Of a DNA stretch of 64,000 nucleotides, positions 18,981 to 27,992 are shown piece by piece. The stretch is taken from assembly GCF_016031655.1 (NCBI RefSeq), contig NZ_JACCHQ010000005.1, positions 1-64,000 on the forward strand, read 5' to 3'. A program made the position numbers and the translations under genes. The DNA comes from Bradyrhizobium glycinis. GTDB taxonomy: Bacteria; Pseudomonadota; Alphaproteobacteria; Rhizobiales; Xanthobacteraceae. How positions within the stretch are numbered: position 1 is the first letter of the stretch; every line of letters starts with the position of its first letter. The notes beneath the pieces were generated by a model. It had not been told where the DNA came from. It searched no databases and saw only the letters and a program-made list of their open reading frames with translations.

Positions 18981-19828
18981 TGGAGAAGCAGCTTCACTCC
19001 ATGCTGTCTCTGCGCGGCCTGACGCGCCGTTTCGGCGGCCTCACCGCGGTCGACACCATCGACCTCGACCTCGCCAAGGGCGAGCTGATCAGCATCATCG
19101 GCCCGAACGGCGCCGGCAAGACGACGCTGTTCAATCTGGTCACCGGGCTTGACCGGCCCGATGCTGGCACCGTCAGCTTCGAAGGGCAGGACATCACGGG
19201 CCTGTCCCCGGAGCGGCTCGCGGCCGAAGGCATCGCGCGCACCTTCCAGCTCGGCCGCGTGTTCGGCAATCTCAGCGTCATGGACAATGTCCTGATCGGC
19301 GCGCACACGCGGCTGCGCGCGGTGAAGCCGGCCGTGCCGGTGATCGGTCCGCTGCTGGAATTAGGTCTGGCCCTGCTGCGTCCTGCGAGTGTCAAGGCCG
19401 AGGAGGAGCAGCTGCGCGAGGAGGTGAAGGCCATCCTCGCCCGTTTCGGCGAGCGGCTGCTGCCGCGCATCGACCAGCCCGCCTATAGCCTCTCCTACGC
19501 CAACCGCCGCCGGGTCGAGATCGCGCGTGCGCTGGCGCTGAAGCCGCGGCTGCTGCTGCTCGACGAGCCGACCGCCGGCATGAACCCGACCGAGACCGCG
19601 GAGATGCAGGGGCTCGTCGCCGAATTGAAAGCCGAAGGGCTGACCATCCTGCTGATCGAGCACAAGCTGGAGATGGTAATGCGCCTGTCCGACCGCGTCA
19701 TCGTCATGGACGAGGGCAAGAAGATCGCGGAAGGGCCGGGCGAGCAGGTGCGAACCGATCCCAAAGTGATCGAGGCCTATCTCGGCCACGGCCTGTCAGG
19801 GACGGCGGAGCAGGAGAGCGCGGCATGA
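18980..19828 (+). CDS. livG: branched-chain amino acid-type ABC transporter ATP-binding protein LivG
   Basis: 282 residues. Walker A is GPNGAGKTT near residue 40, Walker B is LLLLDEPTAGMNPTE near 190, and the H-loop is LLIEHKLEMV. The ABC signature reads LSYANRRRVEIARAL, whereas LivG proteins usually have a Gly at the fourth position (LSYGxQR); here Ala-Asn replaces Gly-Gln. This may be a tolerated variant. It overlaps the permease stop by 1 base and the next gene by 4 bases. Confidence 0.92.
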   Translation: MEKQLHSMLSLRGLTRRFGGLTAVDTIDLDLAKGELISIIGPNGAGKTTLFNLVTGLDRPDAGTVSFEGQDITGLSPERLAAEGIARTFQLGRVFGNLSVMDNVLIGAHTRLRAVKPAVPVIGPLLELGLALLRPASVKAEEEQLREEVKAILARFGERLLPRIDQPAYSLSYANRRRVEIARALALKPRLLLLDEPTAGMNPTETAEMQGLVAELKAEGLTILLIEHKLEMVMRLSDRVIVMDEGKKIAEGPGEQVRTDPKVIEAYLGHGLSGTAEQESAA

Positions 19829-20565
19829 CGAACTCTGCTCCCGAAGCGCTGCTGACACTGTCGAACGTCAACACCTTCTACGGCCCGGCCCAGGTGCATT
19901 TCGACCTGTCGATCACGGTCGCACGCGGCCACATCGTCTGCCTCCTCGGCGGCAACGCCAGCGGCAAGTCGACGACGATGAAGATCATCCTGGGCCTGGT
20001 GAAGCCTCGATCGGGCGAGGTGACGTTCGACGGCGCCTCGCTGATCGGGCTTTCCACGCCGCAGATCGTCCGCCGCGGCATCGCCTCGGTGCCGGAGGCG
20101 CGGCGGCTGTTCGCCGACATGAGCGTGCGCGAGAACATCCTGATGGGCGCGTTCGTGCGCAACGACCGCGACGCCGTTGCGCAGGATCTCGACCGGATGC
20201 TGACGCTGTTCCCGAAGCTCGGCCAGCGGCTGTCGCAGCGCGCCGGCTCGCTCTCCGGCGGCGAGCAGCAGATGGTGGCGATGGCGCGCGCGCTGATGAG
20301 CCGCCCCCGCATGATCGTGATGGACGAGCCGACCATGGGCCTGTCGCCGCTTTACGTCGACCGCGTGCTGGAGCTGATCCGCAGCATCAACCAGGCGGGC
20401 GTCTCGGTGTTCATGGTCGAGCAGAACGCCAGCCTTGCGCTCGAGATCGCGCACGAGGCCTATGTGCTGCAGACCGGCAAGATCGTGCTGTCGGGCCCCG
20501 CGCGCGCGCTGAAGGACGACCCCCGCATCCGCGACGCCTATCTCGGCGGCTCCGAGGCGGCGTAG
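19825..20565 (+). CDS. livF: branched-chain amino acid-type ABC transporter ATP-binding protein LivF
   Basis: 246 residues. Walker A is GGNASGKSTT (Ala replaces the usual Gly), the signature is the standard LSGGEQQMVAMARALM, Walker B is MIVMDEPTMGLSP, and the switch histidine is replaced in MVEQNASLAL as is normal for LivF. It is the second ATPase of the importer and pairs with LivG on the cytoplasmic face of the fused permease. Last gene of the operon; a palindromic repeat follows 9 bases after its stop. Confidence 0.93.
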   Translation: MTNSAPEALLTLSNVNTFYGPAQVHFDLSITVARGHIVCLLGGNASGKSTTMKIILGLVKPRSGEVTFDGASLIGLSTPQIVRRGIASVPEARRLFADMSVRENILMGAFVRNDRDAVAQDLDRMLTLFPKLGQRLSQRAGSLSGGEQQMVAMARALMSRPRMIVMDEPTMGLSPLYVDRVLELIRSINQAGVSVFMVEQNASLALEIAHEAYVLQTGKIVLSGPARALKDDPRIRDAYLGGSEAA

Positions 20566-20573
20566 GCGTCTCA

Positions 20574-20692
20574 ACCTCTCCCGCTTGCTTGCGGGAGAGG
20601 TCGCGCCGAAGGCGCGGGTGAGGGCTCTGTCCTCTTGTGGGCTGTCCGCTGAGGAGAGACCCTCTCCCCAACCCTCTCCCGCAAGCGGGAGA
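20574..20692. repeat. intergenic palindromic repeat element between convergent genes
   Basis: Contains a hairpin CCTCTCCCGC/GCGGGAGAGG (20575-20600), a second CGCGCC/GGCGCG hairpin (20602-20616), and a third CTCTCCCGC/GCGGGAGA copy (20673-20691) that repeats the first in like form. Elements of this composition are abundant between genes in Bradyrhizobium and Rhodopseudomonas. It probably ends transcription from both the liv operon and the opposing ATPase gene. Confidence 0.7.
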
Positions 20693-20719
20693 CGGAGCGC
20701 ATCTCACGCGTCGTAACAA

Positions 20720-22234
20720 TCAACCCGACGCCGCGCTCGCGACCTGCTCCGCCGGCTGATCATCGGCGTTCGGATCGCCCGGCGCGGTCGCCCAGGCGAG
20801 CTCCACCAGCGTCACGATCCGGCGGCCGCCGCCGTCGAGCTGGACGACGATCAGGCCCTGCTCCTCCATGTAGCCGAGCAGGCGCTGCGCGCGGCGCAGC
20901 GAGTGCGAGCCGTAGGCGCGTGCAATCGCGGCATCGCCCGGGCAGGGCCAGCCTTCCTTCGCCGCGCGCGCAATCATCATGAACACGCCCTGCATGTCGT
21001 CGGGCAGGATCGAGGCGCGCAGCGCCACGTCCTGCCAGGCGTCGTCTTCGGTGAGATCCGTCCCGAGCCCGGCGCGCGCATGCGTCAGCATGCGGCGGAA
21101 TTCGTTGAGATCGGGCACCGCCGCGCCTAGGCCCTCGATGCGGCAGCGGACCACGAACTCCTGATAGAGCACGCCGATGGCGCGGAAGCCGGCATCGGGC
21201 TCGGCCATCACGGCACGCAGCGTGCGATCCACGCGCTCGCGCCGCTCGGCGAGTTCTTCGGCACTGACGGGAGCCTCGACCAATTCGGGTCGGATCTCCG
21301 GCACCGCGGCGGCCTTCGCCGCGCGAAGCTGCTCGAGCAGATCCGGCGCCGGCCGTCGCTGCGGCCGGCTGGCATCGGGCGGCGGTGCGGCGAGAATAAC
21401 CGCGCGAGCGTCTTCAAGCGTGGCCTCCGGCAGCGGCATCAGCCGCGGCGTCGCATTGCGCGGGCTGGTCTCGGTCGGGCCGATGTTGAGGCGCAGCGGC
21501 CGGCGCGACAGCGCAGGTCCCAGCGCCATGAACTGGCCGCGCTCGAGATCGCGGAAGGCTTCCGCCTGCCGCCGCTCCATGCCGAGCAGGTCGGCCGCGC
21601 GCGCCATGTCGATGTCGAGGAAGGTGCGCCCCATCAGGAAGTTCGAGGCTTCCGCCGCGACGTTCTTGGCGAGCTTGGCGAGGCGCTGGGTCGCGATGAT
21701 GCCGGCAAGCCCGCGCTTGCGGCCACGGCACATCAAATTGGTCATGGCGCCGAGCGAGAGTTTGCGCGCCTCGTCCGAGACTTCGCCCGCCACCGCCGGC
21801 GCAAACAGCTGCGCCTCGTCGACGACCACGAGCATCGGGTACCAATGATCGCGGTCGACGTCGAACATCCCGCCGAGGAAGGCAGCTGCGCGTCGCATCT
21901 GATTCTCGGCATCTAAGCCTTCGAGATTGAGCACGGTGGAGACGCGATGCAGCCGCGCACGCTCGCCCGCGACCTGGAGGCCGCGCTCGGTGTGATCCTC
22001 GGCCTCGATCACCAGATGGCCAAAGCGCTCGGCGAGCGTGACGAAGTCGCCCTCGGGGTCGATGATGGCCTGCTGCACCCAGGGCGCGCTCTGCTCCAGG
22101 AGGCGCCGCAAGAGATGCGACTTGCCGGAGCCCGAATTGCCCTGCACCAGGAGACGGGTCGCCAGCAGTTCCTCGAGGTCCATGGCGGCCGCGGCGCCTG
22201 CCGTGGTCTGCCCCATCTCGATCGCAACCGTCAT
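20720..22234 (-). CDS. HerA/DUF87-type ATP-binding protein
   Basis: 504 residues. Walker A GNSGSGKS at residues 32-39, directly after a short N-terminal strand. Walker B lies in LVVVDEAQLF near 147, and the sensor-like segment GLAGIIATQRLAKLAKNVAAEASNFLMGRT matches HerA/TrwB-type DNA-translocating ATPases. The C-terminal third (about 300-504) has a helical region ending in a winged-helix-like part (AIARAYGSHSLRRAQRLLGYMEEQGLIV). No nuclease such as NurA is adjacent. Such stand-alone ATPases are chromosomal in many rhizobia with unknown target; a role in DNA handling is inferred only from the fold. Confidence 0.8.
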   Translation of the reverse strand: MTVAIEMGQTTAGAAAAMDLEELLATRLLVQGNSGSGKSHLLRRLLEQSAPWVQQAIIDPEGDFVTLAERFGHLVIEAEDHTERGLQVAGERARLHRVSTVLNLEGLDAENQMRRAAAFLGGMFDVDRDHWYPMLVVVDEAQLFAPAVAGEVSDEARKLSLGAMTNLMCRGRKRGLAGIIATQRLAKLAKNVAAEASNFLMGRTFLDIDMARAADLLGMERRQAEAFRDLERGQFMALGPALSRRPLRLNIGPTETSPRNATPRLMPLPEATLEDARAVILAAPPPDASRPQRRPAPDLLEQLRAAKAAAVPEIRPELVEAPVSAEELAERRERVDRTLRAVMAEPDAGFRAIGVLYQEFVVRCRIEGLGAAVPDLNEFRRMLTHARAGLGTDLTEDDAWQDVALRASILPDDMQGVFMMIARAAKEGWPCPGDAAIARAYGSHSLRRAQRLLGYMEEQGLIVVQLDGGGRRIVTLVELAWATAPGDPNADDQPAEQVASAASG

Positions 22235-22402
22235 GTCCCCGACTCAAAGTCCCGTCATTCGCGGACAGCGGCTTATCAATCCAGCGTTGGCGCGTCGAGC
22301 GCTCCGGTGCGAATCAGGCGGTGTTGCCCACGCCAAAACTGGAAGGCTCCGCCCTGGCTCCATTCCTTCCGCCCGAGTGCCGACGTTGCCGGAAGCGGCG
22401 CA

Positions 22403-23458
22403 CTACTGCGCGCCGGAGCCGCCCTGCACGATCTTCTCGTTCAGCTTCTGGTCGACGGTGCGATCGATCTCGGCGTTGGGAACGCCGAGCTGATGCGAGA
22501 TCAGCTTCACCAGGAGGTCGACGCGCTCGATGAAGGGCGCGCCGCTCGCGACCGCGCGCGCGGCCGATGACGGCTTGAGCAGGCTCTCCGCGGCCTTGGC
22601 GTATTTCGCGAACGGCACCTGGTCCTGCGGATCGGCGCCGAGGCGGCGGGCGATCGCATCGACATGGTCGTAGATCGTCTGCGAGCGCTTAAGATCGCCG
22701 TGCACGGCGTCGCGGATGGACTGCGGCTCGTTCGGCGTGATGCAGCGGTAATTGCCGGTCAGCAGCATCGACCATTTCGCCAGCGGAACGAACAGGGAAT
22801 CGAACACTTTCAGCTTCACCGGCACGTCGTGGCCGTCGAGCGTCACCGCGTCGATGTCGGCCTCCAGCTCGCGCAGCAGCTTGTTGTGCTTCTCGTCGGC
22901 GAAGACCGACGCCTTGAAGTTGGTGGGCAGGCCGACATGCAGCACGTTGGCGGCTTCTTCCGGCGGACGGAAGGCCTGCGGGTCTGGCGAGCACAGCGTC
23001 ACCAGCCCCGGCTCGAACCGCTCCCAGACCTGCGCATTGGTGTAGGCCTCCTCGAGGTCCATGTCGGCGAGTGCCGGAAGCCGCTTCAGATAGGGCAGCG
23101 GCGGCATGTTCATGATCGACAGGCACGGCAGCTTCGCGGCGGCGATCTTGACCATGAGGACGCGCACCGTGTGGTTGGTGTATTGCGGCTCTTGCATCGC
23201 GAGGCCGACCAGATCGTAGCGGGAGAGGTCGACATTGGCCGGCGTCACTGCGTCGAGCTTGCCGGGGAGGTTGCGGGAGAAGATCGCCCGGTGCACTGCC
23301 TCGTCGCGCAGCTTAATGCGCACCTCGGTACCGTCGCGATTGATCAGCTCCGCGGTCTTGGCGCGGCAGACCAGGGTCACATTATGCCCGGCCATCAGCA
23401 GCTTCGTGCCCAGCAGCGAGCCGTAAGAAGCCCCGAGAATCAATATGTTGCGCGCCAT
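22403..23458 (-). CDS. ketopantoate-reductase-like dehydrogenase (ApbA/PanE N-terminal fold)
   Basis: 351 residues. The N-terminus NILILGASYGSLLGTKLLMAG is a Rossmann strand-turn-helix of the ApbA family, in which the usual GxGxxG is GASYGS. The following LVCRAKTAELINRDG is where NADPH specificity is set. The C-terminal part is helical and longer than in true PanE, and the conserved catalytic Lys/Glu pair of ketopantoate reductase could not be placed with certainty. It may therefore reduce another keto acid or be a related dehydrogenase. It lies 168 bases from the ATPase gene on the same strand. Confidence 0.72.
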   Translation of the reverse strand: MARNILILGASYGSLLGTKLLMAGHNVTLVCRAKTAELINRDGTEVRIKLRDEAVHRAIFSRNLPGKLDAVTPANVDLSRYDLVGLAMQEPQYTNHTVRVLMVKIAAAKLPCLSIMNMPPLPYLKRLPALADMDLEEAYTNAQVWERFEPGLVTLCSPDPQAFRPPEEAANVLHVGLPTNFKASVFADEKHNKLLRELEADIDAVTLDGHDVPVKLKVFDSLFVPLAKWSMLLTGNYRCITPNEPQSIRDAVHGDLKRSQTIYDHVDAIARRLGADPQDQVPFAKYAKAAESLLKPSSAARAVASGAPFIERVDLLVKLISHQLGVPNAEIDRTVDQKLNEKIVQGGSGAQ

Positions 23459-23681
23459 GCTCCGTCCCTTGGCAATCTGTGTGATTTTGGGCCCCGGCCT
23501 TCATCCGCGGGGGCGAGTTGGGGGCATGTAAAGCGAAGAGCGGGGGATGGCAACTGGGATAATGCATACAAGGCCGCACTGGTTCTGGGCCGCAAGGGTA
23601 CGGACGCCGTCGTTCAAGGACCTGCCCGGCGGGCGTGTTTCGCCTCCTGTCAACTCGTTCAGGCAAAAATATTCTTCTTTA

Positions 23682-24290
23682 CCGAAATTCGGAAATATCG
23701 TATGTATCGCCCATCCCGGCTCGATCTTGAGGGGCGATCTTGATGTCGTCACGTGTCGCGAGCTGGGCTTGCGGTGGACGCGGCAGCGTCGGCATGAAAG
23801 GTGCGGGCAGGGCGGGTAGTCCCTGCGAGCTCGCAACCGCGTGCGGACGAGCGGCGCTGTAAGGCTCGTCTCGCCAGCATTTCTCCCGTGACGTCGACAG
23901 CGCGGGAGAACCCTGCTGCGACCATGCGAGCCGCGCGTACGGCAAAACCGTGTGGTCCTGGCCGTCGTTGCTACGGCCAAGCCCTTCGAAGATGCGCGCG
24001 AGCCCAACCGGGCAGACGGCATCGTCAATTCGCAGGGTGAGGGAGGCCAGAAGGAACTCGGCTCCCGGGAGAGCGCGGCATAAGCCGTCCGACCATCGCG
24101 CAGGGAAGGCCGTGTGTACGGCACCACCTGTATGCTGCTGTGCGGTTTTCTGCGTGTGCCTTTTGCGCAGCAGACCGCGGGTGCCAGCCGGCACCCGGCC
24201 TTCCCTGCGCCCTCTTGGCTCAACAGGGTGGAGTAACGAAGCAAAGCTCGGGCGAAATCAGCCGCGAGATCGGGAAGGCGTGTCTGCAGG
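23682..24290 (+). repeat. 0.6-kb dispersed repeat, copy B
   Basis: Same family and orientation as 2582-3190. It opens with CCGAAATTCGG then GAAATATCGTAT. Shared landmarks include CTTGCGGTGGACGCGGCAGC, GGCAAAACCGTGTGGTCCTG, GAGGGAGGCCAGAAGGAACT and ACCACCTGTATGCTGCTGTG. The nested end structure is conserved: outer arms 24098-24111 and 24197-24210, inner hairpin CGGGTGCC/GGCACCCG (24178-24197) with a different loop (AGCC instead of TGTC). The middle part (about 23880-24040) has diverged. The preceding 23459-23681 shows nothing I can name. Confidence 0.75.
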
Positions 24291-24332
24291 CTGACCCGAG
24301 AGTTGGTGAATGACCATGCGACCTCATATTCC

Positions 24333-24410
24333 GTCATTGCGAGCGAAGCGAAGCAATCCAGAATCCCACCGCGGAGAGACTCTGGATTGCTTCGCTTCGC
24401 TCGCAATGAC
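24333..24410. repeat. perfect 30-bp inverted repeat with 18-base loop
   Basis: The left arm 24333-24362 begins GTCATTGCGAGCGAAGCG and the right arm 24381-24410 is its exact reverse complement. The arms themselves hold short direct repeats of GCGAAGC. This type of GTCATTGCGAGCGAAGCGAA palindrome is a common intergenic repeat in Bradyrhizobium-like genomes. It sits just downstream of the minus-strand MarR gene and can serve as its terminator. Confidence 0.85.
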
Positions 24411-24441
24411 GATGTTGATGCAGCGCCGCTTCTTGGCGGCC

Positions 24442-25077
24442 TCAGCCCTGGCTCGCCACGCGCTCGCGGTCGAGATGCTGCTCGATCTTGGGGCGGTCAC
24501 GCGTGCGCTCGAAGCTGGTGCAGAGCAGCTCGGTCTCCTCGAGCGAGATCGGAGCACGATAGAGCCGGCACATGAATTCGGCCGTTCCACGACCCTTGCC
24601 GGTGCCCGGGCCTCGCTCTGCGAGAAACATGCAATCCCGGCAGATGCTCGCTTCGAGCCGCTGATGGGCTGCATCGAGGTGATTGAGGATCTCGCGGAGA
24701 GAATCGCGCAGCCTGATGCACTCCTCGGTCCCGAGCGCCGTCACCGCGTTCACCACGTGATTGATCGGATCGTGCTGGCTCAGGCATTTCTCGCCCTGCG
24801 GCGTGACGTGCAGGACGACGGAACGCTTGTCCTCGTGCGACGGCTTGCGCACCAGGTACGACTTGCTCTCCAGAGTCTTCACAATCTGCGATGCAGTCGC
24901 GCGTGTGGCGCCGATGAAGCCGGCCAGTGCGGACGGCGTGCGCGAAAACCTGTTGGCGCGCCCGAGAAAGCGCAGCGCCATCCATTCCCGATCGCGCAAT
25001 CCATGCTGATTGCCCTCGAAATACCAAGCCCGCGCCGCCTGAACCAGCAGCTCGACGGCTTCCCGCGCCAATGGCAT
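24442..25077 (-). CDS. MarR-family transcriptional regulator with conserved C-terminal cysteines
   Basis: 211 residues from an ATG preceded by GAGG; the upstream open frame is Arg-rich and not regulator-like. A winged-helix DNA-binding core is visible: HGLRDREWMALRFLGRAN, then RTPSALAGFIGATRATASQIV as the recognition helix region and KRSVVLHVTPQGEKCL as the wing. After the dimer helices comes an unusual C-terminal extension with ICRDCMFL and FMCRLYRAPI, giving three cysteines. The gene at 62388-62966 is a clear paralogue with the same three cysteines. The cysteines could bind metal or sense redox state. Target genes unknown; it lies next to the flagellar cluster. Confidence 0.85.
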   Translation of the reverse strand: MPLAREAVELLVQAARAWYFEGNQHGLRDREWMALRFLGRANRFSRTPSALAGFIGATRATASQIVKTLESKSYLVRKPSHEDKRSVVLHVTPQGEKCLSQHDPINHVVNAVTALGTEECIRLRDSLREILNHLDAAHQRLEASICRDCMFLAERGPGTGKGRGTAEFMCRLYRAPISLEETELLCTSFERTRDRPKIEQHLDRERVASQG

Positions 25078-25892
25078 GAATCTACCTCGTCCCCGGAACT
25101 TCGTCTGCGGCGTCCCGAAGCCGCCTTGCGCCCTGACTGTAAGACGAGCATGTCGAGTCGAACTCTCGCACAATGGCGCGGATCGCGCCGCGCCCGACCT
25201 GGGCCGATGAGCGTCGCATCGTCCGCAGCGAGAAGCCGTATCGCTGATGGCGTGCCAACGGCGTCGTCGTCGCGCGGGAGCTCGGGTTGCCGTCGCCGGC
25301 AAACGGTGGATCGGAGTAGCTCAACCGAAGCCCCAAAAAGTTCAAGTCACAAGCAGACGTTTCTTAATACTCAACCAAAACGATGGATGAGCTTGTCAAC
25401 AAAATCAAGTAGTGACCCTCTCGCAGACTGGATGTCGTTGCAGGCGAATGTGTCGTTCAAGGACAATCTCGCTGTTCGGGACACACGATGGTGAACGCAA
25501 TACATGGCATGGCGAGCAATATGCACTCGATAGTGTGAGAGTTTGATTGCACGCGCGTTGTTGTCTTACGTTGATGCAAACTGATCGAAGCTTGTGCATC
25601 ACGAGAGCGTTTGGCGGCACGTCATCCACAACTTGTGCGTTCTGCCGCGGAATTGTCGAGGGAATTTGTTGGAACTACACGTGTCGGTTGTTCCCGCCGT
25701 GCTTGCCAAATCGGTCCTCCCGATCGCTTGCGCTGCGCTCGCGCACTTGTGTTCACCCGAACGGGTGAATTCGCTCACGAGACAAATCGCTGACCGATGT
25801 GCACGCGCATGCACTGGAAGCGTAGCGACATGCGCAATCTCCTGTCGAAAACCAAGGGCAGGGCGGACGGCGGGCGCTCACCCTCTCCACCG
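25078..25892. other. 815-bp non-coding stretch with lower GC
   Basis: No open frame here has ribosome site, codon pattern or recognisable product. The region from about 25330 to 25830 is noticeably richer in A and T than its surroundings. One small hairpin, TTCACCC-GAAC-GGGTGAA (25752-25769), lies near the 3' side of the minus-strand fliI operon and could be an operator or weak terminator. The left part must contain the promoter of the MarR gene. Confidence 0.5.
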
Positions 25893-27218
25893 TCATTCGC
25901 CCTTGAGCATGTCGCGGAGCTCGCGGAACGGATCGGCGCTCGGCGAGGCCGACGCGCCCTGTCGCATCGCGTTGTAGATTCGCGGAACCATCTCGACCGC
26001 CTGGTCGAGGCCCGAATCACGTCCCGGCTGATAGCCGCCCATCAGGCGAAGGTCGCGCGTGTCCTCGTATTTCGCGATCATGGCGCGCAGCTTGCTCACC
26101 AATTCGCGCTCCTCGGGGTCCCAGACGTTGTGGGCGAGGCGGGAGACCGAGGCCAGAACGTCGACGGCCGGATATCGCGCCTGGTCGGCGATATGCCTTG
26201 AGAGCACGATGTGCCCATCCAGCGTGCTGCGGATGGTATCAGCAATCGGCTCGTTGTGATCGTCGCCGTCGACCAGCACGGAGAAGATCCCGGTGATGGT
26301 GCCGGATCCCTCCTCGCCGGGGCCGGCGCGCTCGAGCAGGCGCGGCAGATCGGTGAAGACCGTCGGCGCGTAGCCGCGCGCCACCGCGGGCTCGCCGGCG
26401 GCGAGCGCGACCTCGCGAGCGGCGTGGGCAAAACGGGTGATGGAATCGACCATCAGCAGGACCGATTCGCCGCGGTCGCGGAAATATTCGGCGACCGCCA
26501 TCGCCGTCTTCGGCGCCAGCCGCCGCATCATCGGGCTTTCGTCGCCCGTCGACACGATTGTGACAGCGCGATGACGGTCGTTGCCCAGCACGTCCTCGAT
26601 GAACTCGCGCACCTCGCGGCCGCGCTCGCCGACAAGGGCCAGTACGACCGTGTCGAAGCCCTGGCTGCGGGCGAGCATCGCGAGCAGCGTCGATTTGCCG
26701 ACGCCCGATCCCGCAAAAATGCCGACGCGCTGGCCGGCGCAGATCGGCGCGAACAGGTCGATGACGCGCACGCCGGTGCGTAGCGGCCTGTGCACGCGCG
26801 CACGCTTCATGGCCGACGGCGCCTCCGCCTCCGCCGAGACCGCCTGCGATCCCTGAGGGAGCGGCCCCTGTCCGTCGAGTGGCGCGCCGAGCGCGTTGAT
26901 GACGCGGCCCTTCCAACCGGGATCGGGCGCGAAGGACAACGGCGGCATGCGGGAGGCGACCGAGCCAAGCCCGCCTGCAAACTGCCGGTCGAACGGCTTG
27001 GCAATAATGCCGTCACTGTCGATCCGGACCACCTCGCCGATCTGGCGCTTACCGCCGCAATCGACGCCGATGAGCTCGCCGAGCCTGACAAAGCGCGACA
27101 GGCCGGAGACGCGGAAATGCGTCGGCGCGATCTCCGAGATCGCGCCGCTGACGCTTGCCAGGGGAGTGCTCTGCTGAAGCTCCAGCAGCGCCCACTCGAG
27201 TTGCCGAAGAGCGTTCAA
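25893..27218 (-). CDS. fliI: flagellar export ATPase FliI
   Basis: 441 residues, the normal size. It energises type III export of flagellar subunits at the cytoplasmic face of the basal body. The Walker A motif is GIFAGSGVGKST near residue 170; further F1-beta-like motifs are LVGERGREVREFIEDVLG and the Walker B segment SVLLMVDSITRFAHA, followed by GEPAVARGYAPTVFTDLPRLLERAG. It is the last gene of the minus operon DUF1217-flgF-fliI; flgF ends 42 bases before its start. Confidence 0.97.
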   Translation of the reverse strand: MNALRQLEWALLELQQSTPLASVSGAISEIAPTHFRVSGLSRFVRLGELIGVDCGGKRQIGEVVRIDSDGIIAKPFDRQFAGGLGSVASRMPPLSFAPDPGWKGRVINALGAPLDGQGPLPQGSQAVSAEAEAPSAMKRARVHRPLRTGVRVIDLFAPICAGQRVGIFAGSGVGKSTLLAMLARSQGFDTVVLALVGERGREVREFIEDVLGNDRHRAVTIVSTGDESPMMRRLAPKTAMAVAEYFRDRGESVLLMVDSITRFAHAAREVALAAGEPAVARGYAPTVFTDLPRLLERAGPGEEGSGTITGIFSVLVDGDDHNEPIADTIRSTLDGHIVLSRHIADQARYPAVDVLASVSRLAHNVWDPEERELVSKLRAMIAKYEDTRDLRLMGGYQPGRDSGLDQAVEMVPRIYNAMRQGASASPSADPFRELRDMLKGE

Positions 27219-27260
27219 GGAAACCGTCCAACCTCAATCCTGCTGCGCGCGAGGCGCAGT

Positions 27261-27989
27261 CTACTTCCCGGGTTCGCCGAGCGTCCGGATCGCGTTCTGC
27301 AGCGAGTTCTCGGTGCCCTCGATCATCGAATTGGTGCCGTCGAAAGCGCGCGAGGCCGAGATCAGCCGCGTCAGTTCGAGCATCGGATTGGCGCCGGAGC
27401 CTTCGACATAGCCTTGCTTGAAGCCGTCCCGGGAGAAGTCCGCGATGGCGGTCGCAGGCCGGTCGGGCGTCACGCCGGAATTGCCGTAGCGTTCGAGATT
27501 GGCGTCGGCCGGAATGCTGAACAGGCCGATGGTGCCGATCTCGTTGTTGTCCTGGATGATCGCGCCGCTGCGCGCGATCGAGATCGGGCCGCCGTTCGGA
27601 TCGAGCGTGATCTGCGCGCCGCCGGAATCGACGATCGGAAAGCCGCTCACGGTCTGAAGATCGCCGTTGGGGGCGATCTGGAGCCTTCCGTCGCGCGTGT
27701 AGACTGTGCCGTTCGGACCGGCGAAGGCGATCCAGCCCTGGCCGACCACGGCGACGTCGAGCGGATTGCCGGTCTCGGTGATGTTGCCCATCTCGCGCGA
27801 GATGATGTTGTCGCCGGGCGAGGAGAACGCCACCGGCGTCGGGCCCGCCTTGGACAGCACGGTCTCGAACTTCACCACGTCGGTGCGGAAGGCGGCCGTG
27901 TTGACGTTGGCGACGTTGTTGGCGATCGTCTGGAGGCGCTTCTCGAGAGCGACCTGCGCCGACAATCCGACATAGAGAGCCGATTGCAT
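27261..27989 (-). CDS. flgF: flagellar proximal rod protein FlgF
   Basis: 242 residues. It has the rod/hook N-terminal motif (VALEKRLQTIANNVANVNTA), a central GNPLDVAVVGQGWIAFAG segment typical of FlgF/FlgG, and the C-terminal heptad region (ELTRLISASRAFDGTNSM). It builds part of the periplasmic rod. Unlike flgB, flgC and flgG, which lie in the plus-strand operon at 33.7-35.7 kb, flgF is with fliI, as in Sinorhizobium. Confidence 0.95.
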   Translation of the reverse strand: MQSALYVGLSAQVALEKRLQTIANNVANVNTAAFRTDVVKFETVLSKAGPTPVAFSSPGDNIISREMGNITETGNPLDVAVVGQGWIAFAGPNGTVYTRDGRLQIAPNGDLQTVSGFPIVDSGGAQITLDPNGGPISIARSGAIIQDNNEIGTIGLFSIPADANLERYGNSGVTPDRPATAIADFSRDGFKQGYVEGSGANPMLELTRLISASRAFDGTNSMIEGTENSLQNAIRTLGEPGK

Positions 27990-27992
27990 GAC

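Noticed and set aside
24333-24410. A CRISPR-like repeat array
   Set aside because: There is only one inverted pair, without regularly spaced direct repeats or cas genes.
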